A model generated the notes under the pieces. It saw nothing but the letters and a program-made list of their open reading frames with translations. It did no database searches and was not told the origin of the DNA. A DNA stretch of 64,000 nt from Candidatus Eisenbacteria bacterium (lineage in GTDB: Bacteria; Eisenbacteria; RBG-16-71-46; JAFGJU01). Positions 35,648 through 43,500 of this stretch are shown in pieces. Positions within the stretch are counted from its first letter, which is position 1. Every line of letters begins with the position of its first letter. The translations under genes and the position numbers were made by a program. The stretch is from positions 124,001 to 188,000 of the forward strand of contig JAPLKG010000011.1 in the NCBI GenBank assembly GCA_026388185.1, read 5' to 3'.

Positions 35648-35665
35648 CAATCCTCTGGGAGCACA

Positions 35666-36760
35666 ATGAAGATCGCCATACTCGGTACAAAGGGAATACC
35701 TGGCCATCACGGTGTAGAAGCAGTCGTCGATTCATTAGTGCCCCACCTGGTATCCAAGGGCCACGACATAACTGTATACGGATATGATTCTTATGCACGA
35801 ACCGTGGACAACTATCGTGGCGTTAGGGTGAAGGTTGTTCCGGGAAGCTCATCGAAGAACATCGAGATGATCGCACATATGTGGAATGCTTCACGTGATA
35901 CAAGGCGCGAATCGTACGATTTGGTACACATACACAGTGTGGATCCATGCTTGCTGGCCTGGCTGCCAAGAGCTCGGTACGGGATCGTAGCTACCTCCCA
36001 CGGTCAAGCCTATCTGAGGAAGAAATGGGGAACATTCGCGAGAGTCATGTCCAGAATCGCAGAGCGGTTTTTCTTGCACATACCAGATGTGATTACATGT
36101 GTATCAAAGCCACTCGCTGACTACTACAAGTCCAGATATGGAAGAGATGTCATCTATATTCCGAACGGCATGGAATTAAGAAACAAGCCGGACAAATCAC
36201 TGCTGAGGAAATGGGATATTGATCCCCAGAATTACTTGTTTTGCTCAGCAGGTCGAATTGAACGCACGAAGGGTCTACATACGTTACTAGAAGCCTACAG
36301 AAAGCTCCAGCCTGGCATTCCTCTTGTGATTGCCGGTGGTGGAAGCGGTACTGACGTCAACTACTTCCATGAGCTGAAGCAGAGCAAGACGCCAGGAGTC
36401 AAGTTTGTAGGATTTCAGACTGGCGATGACTACTCTTGCTTGTATGCACATGCACGCGTTTTCGTCTTTCCCTCAGAATACGAAGCCATGTCGATGGCGC
36501 TTCTTGAAGGTCTATCGTTTGGGATCGCGACTGTTTATAGTGATACCCCTGAGAACAAAGCAGTTGCTGATGGCATGGGATTCCCTTTCGAAGTCTCGAA
36601 TGCCGATTCACTGGCGAATCAGCTGGACTATGTCTTAGTGCATCCAAGTGAAGCGACTGACATTGCTCAAAAGGCCAAGATAGGAATAGAGAAGAGACAC
36701 AATTGGACTACTATTGCAAACCAGTACAACGAGGTTTACAGTTCGTTGTGCAAGCGATAA
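35666..36760 (+). CDS. GT4-family glycosyltransferase
   Basis: A 364-residue GT-B enzyme starting MKIAILGTKGIPGHHGVEAV, a form common in rhamnosyl/fucosyl-type transferases (DUF1972-like N-terminus). The donor domain has IPNGMELRNK, FCSAGRIERTKGLHTLLEAY and PSEYEAMSMALLEGLSFG. GGGAG eight bases before the ATG. It is the last intact gene before a stretch of relics. Confidence 0.9.
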   Translation: MKIAILGTKGIPGHHGVEAVVDSLVPHLVSKGHDITVYGYDSYARTVDNYRGVRVKVVPGSSSKNIEMIAHMWNASRDTRRESYDLVHIHSVDPCLLAWLPRARYGIVATSHGQAYLRKKWGTFARVMSRIAERFFLHIPDVITCVSKPLADYYKSRYGRDVIYIPNGMELRNKPDKSLLRKWDIDPQNYLFCSAGRIERTKGLHTLLEAYRKLQPGIPLVIAGGGSGTDVNYFHELKQSKTPGVKFVGFQTGDDYSCLYAHARVFVFPSEYEAMSMALLEGLSFGIATVYSDTPENKAVADGMGFPFEVSNADSLANQLDYVLVHPSEATDIAQKAKIGIEKRHNWTTIANQYNEVYSSLCKR

Positions 36761-36772
36761 TCGATCGGCACA

Positions 36773-36983
36773 TGTCAGTAGGTGTTGACACAGCTATACA
36801 CTATCCTACGTCTGTCCACGTGCAGTCAGCGTATAGCTCTATCTCAGGCACGGGCAGGGTGATTTTGTCCTTGCCGAGAAGCGGGCGAAAGACATACTCT
36901 CGCTTCCAATGTTCGTGGGGCTGAGACAGGATGAGATGGAGTACGTGGCGAGTGCCATGCGGGCATTCTTGTCCTATGGTTGA
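36773..36983 (+). pseudogene. Relic A: C-terminal part of a DegT-family aminotransferase, frameshifted
   Basis: The first frame reads GVDTAIHYPTSVHVQSAY, the characteristic AIHYP segment close to the end of these enzymes. After a frameshift around 36840-36855, the second frame reads GQGDFVLAEKRAKDILSLP then EMEYVASAMRAFL and a stop. So about the last 70 codons survive in two frames. Bases 36869-36943 are identical to relic B at 38477-38551. Confidence 0.85.
36869..36943. repeat. Direct repeat, 75 bp identical to 38477-38551
   Basis: An uninterrupted 75-bp identity inside aminotransferase relics A and B, in the same orientation, one on each side of the radical SAM gene at 36990. Similarity continues at lower level to the stop codons. 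Confidence 0.93.
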
Positions 36984-36989
36984 TATTCA

Positions 36990-38084
36990 ATGACCCATAC
37001 CGACGTTGGCAGAATGGCGATTCGGAAGATCCGCAGTATTGTTAAAGATCAACTTCTCGTCAGTCGTCTTGTTAGAGGCAGATCGTTTCTGCGTTGTTCT
37101 CCGCAGCTTTCCTTAAGTGATGCTTGCAACTACCGATGTGCCATGTGCTGGATTCACAGTGACCTTGCCGAGAGATCGACGAATCCCGAACGTACTCTGT
37201 TTTTACAGTCGAAACCTCAGATTCTCAAGTATGATGATTTCGTTAGAATTGTGGATGGTCTACACAGAGCTAACGTGAAACAAGTTGATCTTTGTGGCAA
37301 GGGTGAACCGTGTTTGAATCCTCATTTCATCGAGATGTGTCAGTATCTCGATTATCGGGACATACCGTTTCGTTTGACGACCAACGGTTCCTTGCTGGGA
37401 CCAGAAATGTCGAGTTCCCTCATAAAGAGACATGTCTTCTCTATCAGCATCAGCCTCAACGCGGCTGATGAGAGAACTTTTGTGCTTATCAACAAGCCCA
37501 AAGACGCCACATCACTCAATCGAGTAGTAAAAAACATTAGTCATCTTCGAGAGATAAGGAACCAGCTAGGTTCTAACACGAAAATTCAAGTAAGATTTGT
37601 AATCTCGAAGATGAACATTGACACTATTTGCGAAATGATCAGGCTGGGTTTGCTTTTGGGTGACAATGTCGTCTTCATGAATGCAGCAATCTATGACCAG
37701 ATTGACCAGATAGCCCTTGACATGAAGGACTATGACAACATGGTGAAAATCTTTGACGAGTTTAGAAACCAGGATAGGCTAATTGGCGTCAAACACTTCC
37801 TGAGAAAGGTGCGTCAGTCTGCTGTTGACCATCGCTATTTCCTCACGGAACTCTTCGAAACACAACCGTGTAGGATACCTTTTGGTTTTGCCGTGATACA
37901 CGCAGACGGAAGAGTCACTCCCTGCTGTCCCAGTTATTACATTTGCGGCAATGCCATAGAGACGGGTTTTGAGAGACTATGGAATTCAAAGGAATTCCGA
38001 CAGTTCAGAATGGAAGCCTTGGCGTTGCCCGAAAAACGAGAGGAGGCTTCGAAGTCCTACTGCTATTGTTGTGATCATTACTAG
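36990..38084 (+). CDS. Radical SAM/SPASM-like protein
   Basis: A 364-residue radical SAM enzyme. The cluster motif is CNYRCAMC (residues about 47-54), followed by DLCGKGEPCLNPHF as the SAM-binding loop. The C-terminus has C-x-IPFGFAVIHADGRVTPCC and ends in CYCCDH, consistent with auxiliary clusters. It is not a duplicate of the enzyme at 34655; they differ throughout. The gene begins six bases after relic A and ends just before a DNA-methyltransferase relic, so it looks like an inserted single-gene cassette. Start ATG at 36990 or 37014; no strong ribosome site. Confidence 0.87.
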   Translation: MTHTDVGRMAIRKIRSIVKDQLLVSRLVRGRSFLRCSPQLSLSDACNYRCAMCWIHSDLAERSTNPERTLFLQSKPQILKYDDFVRIVDGLHRANVKQVDLCGKGEPCLNPHFIEMCQYLDYRDIPFRLTTNGSLLGPEMSSSLIKRHVFSISISLNAADERTFVLINKPKDATSLNRVVKNISHLREIRNQLGSNTKIQVRFVISKMNIDTICEMIRLGLLLGDNVVFMNAAIYDQIDQIALDMKDYDNMVKIFDEFRNQDRLIGVKHFLRKVRQSAVDHRYFLTELFETQPCRIPFGFAVIHADGRVTPCCPSYYICGNAIETGFERLWNSKEFRQFRMEALALPEKREEASKSYCYCCDHY

Positions 38085-38086
38085 CG

Positions 38087-38272
38087 AAGACTAAGTACGG
38101 CGCGAGGCCTTTTTGGAAGCAGAACTATCCCAAGCTACAGATCCTAACTGTGGAAGAGCTTCTGAAGGGAAAGGGCATCGATATGCCACCGATCCGACAG
38201 GTCGGCACGACGTTCAAGAAGGCTTCGAAGGTGAAGAAGCAGCAAGGGGAGCAACGGGAGTTGCAGGTATGA
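38087..38272 (+). pseudogene. Relic: C-terminal 61 codons of an adenine-specific DNA methyltransferase
   Basis: The frame reads YPKLQILTVEELLKGKGID then PPIRQVGTTFKKASK and a stop. This ending (QILT.EELL.GK.ID.P....TFKKA) is familiar from site-specific DNA adenine methyltransferases of type III-like restriction systems. No catalytic motif (DPPY or FxGxG) is present, since the gene body is missing. Confidence 0.65.
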
Positions 38273-38466
38273 CGCCATGACGGAAAGGCGTAAGAACGGC
38301 ATCGCGCTTGCCCTCGTCAACGACAAGGAAGCTTCGTGATCACGATCTGAAGGAGAAGCACGTTCACGAAACATGGGGTCAAAGGAGCGAATTCACTCTA
38401 TCCATGCAGGCATCCTTAGTGCTAAAGTCGAATCCCTTGAGGAAGAGCTGTCTTGGCTATAGCGAG
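38273..38466 (+). other. Short ORF fragments between relics
   Basis: Two small frames occur. One at 38277-38339 (20 residues, MTERRKNGIALALVNDKEAS) overlaps no other gene and may be the beginning of a lost gene downstream of the methyltransferase. One at 38373-38462 (29 residues) has KERIHSIHAGILSAKVE and a coiled-coil look. Neither has a good ribosome site. I read them as debris. Confidence 0.35.
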
Positions 38467-38594
38467 GGGCTTTTCCCCTTGCCGAGAAGCGGGCGAAAGA
38501 CATACTCTCGCTTCCAATGTTCGTGGGGCTGAGACAGGATGAGATGGAGTATGTCGCAGACGCGATACGGACGTCCTTCAACGCGGGCTTCTGA
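38467..38594 (+). pseudogene. Relic B: C-terminal tail of a DegT-family aminotransferase
   Basis: The frame reads GAFPLAEKRAKDILSLP then DEMEYVADAIRTSF and a stop, the last about 40 codons of a sugar aminotransferase. It shares an exact 75-bp stretch with relic A. Upstream of it, no more of the enzyme can be followed. Confidence 0.85.
38477..38551. repeat. Direct repeat, 75 bp identical to 36869-36943
   Basis: Partner of the repeat in relic A. The interval between the copies, 1.6 kb, contains the radical SAM gene and the DNA-methyltransferase relic. Confidence 0.93.
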
Positions 38595-38622
38595 CTGTTT
38601 CCGGGGACAAGACTTCGGCCAA

Positions 38623-39813
38623 ATGAAAGAACAAGAAGAGAGCCATAGGCACGATCACGTGCTCTTGGTGGGTACGGCAAGGGAATCGGCTGAGATCGTT
38701 TCCATACTGACCAGGTCCGAGGGTTCTGCGTGGGCTCCCGGAGGGCCTTCGAAGTTGGGACTGCTCCTTTCAGGAGAATCACGCATCTCGCGCTCGCATT
38801 CCTTAGACAGAACGGCCGGGCTCTCGGAATCCGTCCGGAAAACTCGCCTTGCATACGTGACTGAAGACCGGAGCGCATCCGATGCGTTTCGCCCCAGCTC
38901 AGATGGGAGCGAGGTTCACCCAGCTTCCGCCATTCCAGCTGGCGTGGCCTCAGGGACAATCTTCTTGAAAGACAAGAACGGCGGAGCACCCGTTGACCGA
39001 CTCTTGCTCGCGCGACAAGATCTGCCGTTGGGAAAGATCTTCAGGATTTGCCTCTCACTTATCCGGAATGGCCATACTGTTCTGGCCGCCTCGCCGGTAT
39101 TCCAGATCATCAAGAAAAGTCACGGCGCCCTCGCTCTCAATGGCCTTCCGCTCGTCAGATTCCGCCCCACAGAGCTCAGGGGCTGGCGTACCCAACTGAA
39201 GAGAGTCGCTGACGTTCTAGGGGCGCTCGTTGGTGCAATTGTCCTTCTTCCGGTTTTCCTCGTGACTGCCGTTCTCATCAAGCTCACCTCTTCAGGCCCT
39301 ATCTTCTTCAAACAAACCAGAATCGGCAAGAATGGGAAGGAGTTCACGTTCTACAAGTTTAGGAGCATGGTGAGCGGCGACGACTCCAAGCACAAGGAAT
39401 ACCTCAAAGCGTTCGTCGAAGATAATCGCGAGGCGGCCGTCGACGGTAACGGGCGCAAGGTTTACAAGATTACAGACGATCCGAGGATCACTCCCTTCGG
39501 GCGCTTCTTGAGAAAAACGAGTCTCGATGAGTTTCCGCAGATCGCAAATGTGCTGAAAGGTGACATGAGTCTGGTGGGGCCGAGGCCCTGCTTGCCTTAC
39601 GAATGGGAGTTCTACGAAGACTGGCAGAAGGAAAGACTCTCCGTAACCCCTGGACTCACCGGATTGTGGCAGGTCACAGGCAGGAGCAACGTCAGTTTTC
39701 GAGACATGGTCATACTGGACCTGTATTACATCTCGAATTGGTCTTTCTGGTGGGATTTGAAGTTGATTCTCCAAACAATACCTGTTATCTTGCTCGGTAA
39801 GGGCGCCCATTGA
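38623..39813 (+). CDS. Polyprenyl-phosphate sugar-1-phosphate transferase (WbaP/PglC-type)
   Basis: A 396-residue initiating phosphoglycosyltransferase that puts the first sugar phosphate on undecaprenyl phosphate. The C-terminal catalytic module (about 200-396) has a reentrant hydrophobic helix (VGAIVLLPVFLVTAVLI), then GPIFFKQTRIGKNGKEF and KFRSM, KTSLDEFPQIANVL and SLVGPRPCLPYE. The N-terminal about 190 residues lack the four membrane helices of WbaP; instead DHVLLVGTARESAEIV looks like a Rossmann-type start. The ATG at 38623 avoids reading into relic B, as the longer frame from 38539 does. Confidence 0.9.
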   Translation: MKEQEESHRHDHVLLVGTARESAEIVSILTRSEGSAWAPGGPSKLGLLLSGESRISRSHSLDRTAGLSESVRKTRLAYVTEDRSASDAFRPSSDGSEVHPASAIPAGVASGTIFLKDKNGGAPVDRLLLARQDLPLGKIFRICLSLIRNGHTVLAASPVFQIIKKSHGALALNGLPLVRFRPTELRGWRTQLKRVADVLGALVGAIVLLPVFLVTAVLIKLTSSGPIFFKQTRIGKNGKEFTFYKFRSMVSGDDSKHKEYLKAFVEDNREAAVDGNGRKVYKITDDPRITPFGRFLRKTSLDEFPQIANVLKGDMSLVGPRPCLPYEWEFYEDWQKERLSVTPGLTGLWQVTGRSNVSFRDMVILDLYYISNWSFWWDLKLILQTIPVILLGKGAH

Positions 39814-39918
39814 GGCGCCGTGTTGACTGCTCACGATCTTACTCTTGAGGCCCGGGCTCCGGTCACAGAGAGTTGACAATTGGAAAAAGGTTCTTCGATT
39901 TGTTCGCGCGGCAACGGC

Positions 39919-40941
39919 ATGCTTGACGTTGCCGTTGTTGGATGCGGTTACTGGGGTCCCAATCTTATCAGGAATCTGGTCGAGAACGGCTCCTGTGGAA
40001 GGGTCGTTTGTTGCGACGTTGACGACGACCAGTTGGAACGGCTGTCCAGACGCTATCCCGACCTCTACTATACGACAGACTTCGACGAGGTCCTCAGAGA
40101 CGGCGGCGTTGACGCCGTCATGATCGCGACTCCTGTCTCGACCCACCACGAGCTTGCGAAGAAGGCCATTCAGGCGCGCAAACACACGTTTGTCGAGAAA
40201 CCTCTTTCGTTCAACGTCGAACAGGGAACAGAGCTGATAGAACTGGCCGATGCGCACGGCGTCACGCTCATGGTCGGTCACACTTTCGAATACAGCCCTC
40301 CTGTTCTCAAGATAAAGGAGCTCATTTCGCAAGGCGAGCTCGGGAACATCTATTACATAAGCTCCACGCGCGTGAACCTGGGACTGCATCAAAGTGACAT
40401 AAGCGTGGTGTGGGATCTTGCTCCACACGATCTGTCGATGATTCTCTACTGGCTCGAGGAGGCTCCGGCGCGAGTGTTTGCGATGGGCAAGGCCTTTGTT
40501 CAGAAGGGGATTCCCGACGTAGCTTTCGTGAGTATGGAATTCGCGAGCGGTGTAATCGCGCACGTGCAGGTGAGCTGGCTTTCGCCGAGCAAGCTGCGCA
40601 GGACTACAATCGTCGGGAGCAGCAAGATGCTGATATACGACGATACTCAAAACATAGAAAAGGTCAAGCTCTACGACAAGGGCGTGGACTTCAAGGATCC
40701 CGAGACGTTCGGAGAGTATCACCTGAGCTACCGTTCCGGAGACATCGTGTCTCCGAAGCTCGACACTTGTGAACCACTCAAAGCCGAGGTGGAGCATTTT
40801 CTGAATTGCATACTGACTCAGGAGACGCCGCGCAGCGACGGCCGAAGCGGCGTGAGGGTCGTGAGGGTGCTCGAGGCGATGGAACGTTCCATGAAAGAGG
40901 GCCGCGCCGTGGAATGCATGCTCCACGACACCGTCGCCTGA
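39919..40941 (+). CDS. Gfo/Idh/MocA family sugar dehydrogenase
   Basis: A 340-residue NAD(P)-dependent oxidoreductase. The Rossmann motif VVGCGYWGPNLIRNL is at the N-terminus, the EKPL motif (FVEKPLSFN) follows, and the conserved catalytic His is expected in VVWDLAPHDLSMI. With the WbpD-like acetyltransferase next to it, it resembles the WbpB/WlbA enzymes that oxidise C3 of UDP-GlcNAc-uronate in di-N-acetylated sugar synthesis. ATG at 39919 fits the family start; a TTG at 39880 is possible. Confidence 0.88.
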   Translation: MLDVAVVGCGYWGPNLIRNLVENGSCGRVVCCDVDDDQLERLSRRYPDLYYTTDFDEVLRDGGVDAVMIATPVSTHHELAKKAIQARKHTFVEKPLSFNVEQGTELIELADAHGVTLMVGHTFEYSPPVLKIKELISQGELGNIYYISSTRVNLGLHQSDISVVWDLAPHDLSMILYWLEEAPARVFAMGKAFVQKGIPDVAFVSMEFASGVIAHVQVSWLSPSKLRRTTIVGSSKMLIYDDTQNIEKVKLYDKGVDFKDPETFGEYHLSYRSGDIVSPKLDTCEPLKAEVEHFLNCILTQETPRSDGRSGVRVVRVLEAMERSMKEGRAVECMLHDTVA

Positions 40942-40969
40942 GACTTCTTGCTTGCACCAATCCTGCCTT

Positions 40970-41704
40970 ATGAAACCAAAGAAACGACCACACAAGATGA
41001 AGACGCGGCGACTACCTGTCAGGGAGAAACCGCTGTCGCGACCGGGCGAACACGCCGGGAGCTCGATCTTCAAGAACGTGAAGTTGGGCAAGAACTGCGT
41101 GCTGGAGTCGCCCGTCGTCGTCGGTAAGCCGCCTCGCGGCAAGACGGACGGAGAGCTTGAAACCGTTCTTGGCGACAACTGCGTCGTCAGGTCCTTTACG
41201 ACAATCTACGCAGGCACAAGAATAGGGGATGGGTTACAGACGGGACACGGCGCCCTTATCCGCGAGGGCAACGTAATCGGGAACGGCTGTTCCATAGGTA
41301 CCAATGCAGTGCTCGAGTTTGACAATAGAATCGGGAACTTCGTCCGTATCCACAGCGGAGCCTTTCTTGAAATGGCGACCGTGGAAGATCACGTGTTCAT
41401 CGGCCCCAACGTCGTTTTCACCGACGACCCGCATCCCATGGGATGTCCCAGGTACAAGGAATGCGCCGGTGGCGCGACCGTGAAGAAGTATGCCAGAATC
41501 GGTGCCAACAGTACGATTCTCCCCGGCGTCGTGATCGGCAAGAATTCCCTGGTCGGCGCAGGTTCCGTAGTGGTCAAGGACGTTGAAGAAGGAACTGTGG
41601 TCGCCGGCTCGCCTGCGAAGGTTCTCTGCAAGGTGAGTGAGCTCAAGTGCAGAAAGGGCTTCTTCGAGCGGCCCTACGTTTGGGAGCCGTACGAAAAGAA
41701 GTAG
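40970..41704 (+). CDS. WbpD/WlbB-like N-acetyltransferase (hexapeptide repeats)
   Basis: A 244-residue left-handed beta-helix enzyme. Many hexapeptides are visible (VKLGKNCVLESPVVVG, TIYAGTRIGDGL, VEDHVFIGPNVVF, VKKYARIGANSTIL, VIGKNSLVGAGSVV), and TDDPHPM holds a likely substrate-site loop. The family acetylates 3-amino sugars such as UDP-3-amino-GlcNAcA. An aminotransferase is needed between the dehydrogenase and this step; the nearest intact one is at 25596, and relics A and B show one was once right here. Start ATG 40970 or TTG 40952. Confidence 0.88.
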   Translation: MKPKKRPHKMKTRRLPVREKPLSRPGEHAGSSIFKNVKLGKNCVLESPVVVGKPPRGKTDGELETVLGDNCVVRSFTTIYAGTRIGDGLQTGHGALIREGNVIGNGCSIGTNAVLEFDNRIGNFVRIHSGAFLEMATVEDHVFIGPNVVFTDDPHPMGCPRYKECAGGATVKKYARIGANSTILPGVVIGKNSLVGAGSVVVKDVEEGTVVAGSPAKVLCKVSELKCRKGFFERPYVWEPYEKK

Positions 41705-41783
41705 AGGACCTGCTGACTCCGGGCGGGCAGTCCCAGGCGTCCGCTGGACGAAGCTGAAGCACGCGATACGCGGGAGTAACACA

Positions 41784-43493
41784 ATGAGAGCACGTTTCAC
41801 ACGAATCCTCGTCGTCACGCACGTCTTTCTTGCAGGCCTTCTGGCAATGTCTTGTCTCTTCAGTTCTCCTTTGTTCTCCTCAACCATCAGCAATGTGCCC
41901 TCCGACACGAGAATCCACAGTTACATAGAGGAGCTTGGGAGGAGAGGTCTTCTTCGAAACTTCTCCTTCTCCGACCGTCCGTACAGCAGAGAAAAAGTGG
42001 TCGAAGGGCTTGCCCTGCTGGATAAGGCAGTCGGCTCAGGTCAAGTCAAGTTGAGCCCCTACGAAGCGTGGCTCGTCGAAAGACTGAAGGACGAATTCGC
42101 GACACAGGTCACGAAGTCGCAGACGGCGGGACAAGCCGGGACGAGCGCTCAACCGGCTGGAAACTCCACCGTCGAGCTGGGAGCCGAGCTTCAGGGAGTC
42201 GCTACGTCAAGCGAACGAGAAGTGACCTGGATCGAGGAAGTGGGAGGTGAGGAGTCCGAGGAGACGAAAACTGAGAGCGAGGGGACCGGGCGCGCGATTC
42301 TCTCAGGCTGGACGGAGGTCACGCTGCCGCACGGCCTGAGCCTTTCTCACAGGTTCAGGGTAGATACAAATGTGTCCGAGGATCCCGGTTTTCTTGGCCG
42401 GCCGTGGCGAGACGAGTTGGGTGGGTACGTTGCGAACGGATACGGGAAGCTTGCTCTGGGGCCGTTCGAGTTCCTGCTCGGCAGGGACAAGGTCTCCTGG
42501 GGGCCGGGCAAGAGCGGTTCGCTCATTCTTTCGGACCTTGCTCCTCCCATGGACATGATCTGTATGAGCCTCCACCTGGGAAGAGTGACCGCGACAGGTT
42601 TCTTCACGACGCTCGGCGATCTGAAACTCGAGGGGTCTGTTCCGTACGAGGCCGACAGCCTCTACCCGGGCGAGGTCATTTCACGCCACCTTTCGGGGCA
42701 TCGCCTCGACGTACGCATCACCCGCGATCTCGAGGTGGGGCTCTCGGAGACGGTCGTGTACGGCGGGCCGGACAGGGGACTCGAACCCGGCTACATCAAT
42801 CCCCTGTGCTTCTACTACGCGGAGCAGTGGAATCTCAACGAGAACGATAATCCGATGTGGTCCTTCGACGCCACGTGGTGGCCTAAGGAAAGGCTACAAC
42901 TCTACGGGCAGTTCCTTGTTGACGACTACCAATTCGAACGGAAGAGCTCCACGGACAAGGAACCGCCTGAGATTGCTTTTCTCCTGGGGCTACACAGCGG
43001 TGATCCGTTCGGTCTTCTAAACACCTCGGTCAATCTGGAATACGTGCGCGTGAACCCGTGGACGTACAGCCAGCCCCTTCCGTGGAACAAGTACGTTTAT
43101 GGCGGCGCGCTTCTGGGGCATCCGCTCGGACCGGATGCAGACGCGTTCTATGTTTCCGTGACAAGATGGTTGAACGAGAAGTTCACGTGCGAGATTGACT
43201 ACAGGTTTGCCCGGCACGGCGAGACTTCGATTGAGAACGATTGGCCGGTCCCCGTGGTTGGGCCCTGGGGTGACGCTTCCTTCCCGGAGGGTTCGTTCCC
43301 GCTGGGGACGGCGGAAAAGTCGCACAGGGTGGGTATCCTCGCAGGATTTCATCCGACCCTTCATCTGGACGTGGACGGGTTTGCCTCGCTGGAGAGAGTG
43401 TCGGACTATCGGAATCTCGACGGCGCGAAGTTGACGAGCTATGAGATCGGCTTGAGCGTGAGTTTCAGGCCGGAGTGGGTGATAGGGAATTAG
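41784..43493 (+). CDS. Wzi-like capsule-assembly outer-membrane protein
   Basis: A 569-residue exported barrel. A signal peptide (basic MRARFTRI then a hydrophobic core) starts at the ATG at 41784, with GGGAG before it. The early mature region (SYIEELGRRGLL, YSREKVVEGLALLDKA) resembles an SLH-like module that precedes the barrel in this family, and FLLGRDKVSWGPGKSGSLILSD is the family hallmark. In enterobacteria Wzi binds capsule and anchors it on the cell surface. It ends seven bases from the convergent paralogue at 43501. Confidence 0.87.
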   Translation: MRARFTRILVVTHVFLAGLLAMSCLFSSPLFSSTISNVPSDTRIHSYIEELGRRGLLRNFSFSDRPYSREKVVEGLALLDKAVGSGQVKLSPYEAWLVERLKDEFATQVTKSQTAGQAGTSAQPAGNSTVELGAELQGVATSSEREVTWIEEVGGEESEETKTESEGTGRAILSGWTEVTLPHGLSLSHRFRVDTNVSEDPGFLGRPWRDELGGYVANGYGKLALGPFEFLLGRDKVSWGPGKSGSLILSDLAPPMDMICMSLHLGRVTATGFFTTLGDLKLEGSVPYEADSLYPGEVISRHLSGHRLDVRITRDLEVGLSETVVYGGPDRGLEPGYINPLCFYYAEQWNLNENDNPMWSFDATWWPKERLQLYGQFLVDDYQFERKSSTDKEPPEIAFLLGLHSGDPFGLLNTSVNLEYVRVNPWTYSQPLPWNKYVYGGALLGHPLGPDADAFYVSVTRWLNEKFTCEIDYRFARHGETSIENDWPVPVVGPWGDASFPEGSFPLGTAEKSHRVGILAGFHPTLHLDVDGFASLERVSDYRNLDGAKLTSYEIGLSVSFRPEWVIGN

Positions 43494-43500
43494 GCCAGGC

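Noticed and set aside
39874-39903. Promoter before the Gfo/Idh/MocA gene (TTGACA at 39874)
   Set aside because: At 17 or 18 bp the -10 would be CGATTT or GATTTG, which fits neither the usual consensus nor the form seen in this window.
39292-41178. 628-residue minus-strand ORF opposite the sugar transferase and dehydrogenase
   Set aside because: It covers two clearly real plus-strand genes and has no recognisable domain; a shadow frame of GC-rich coding sequence.
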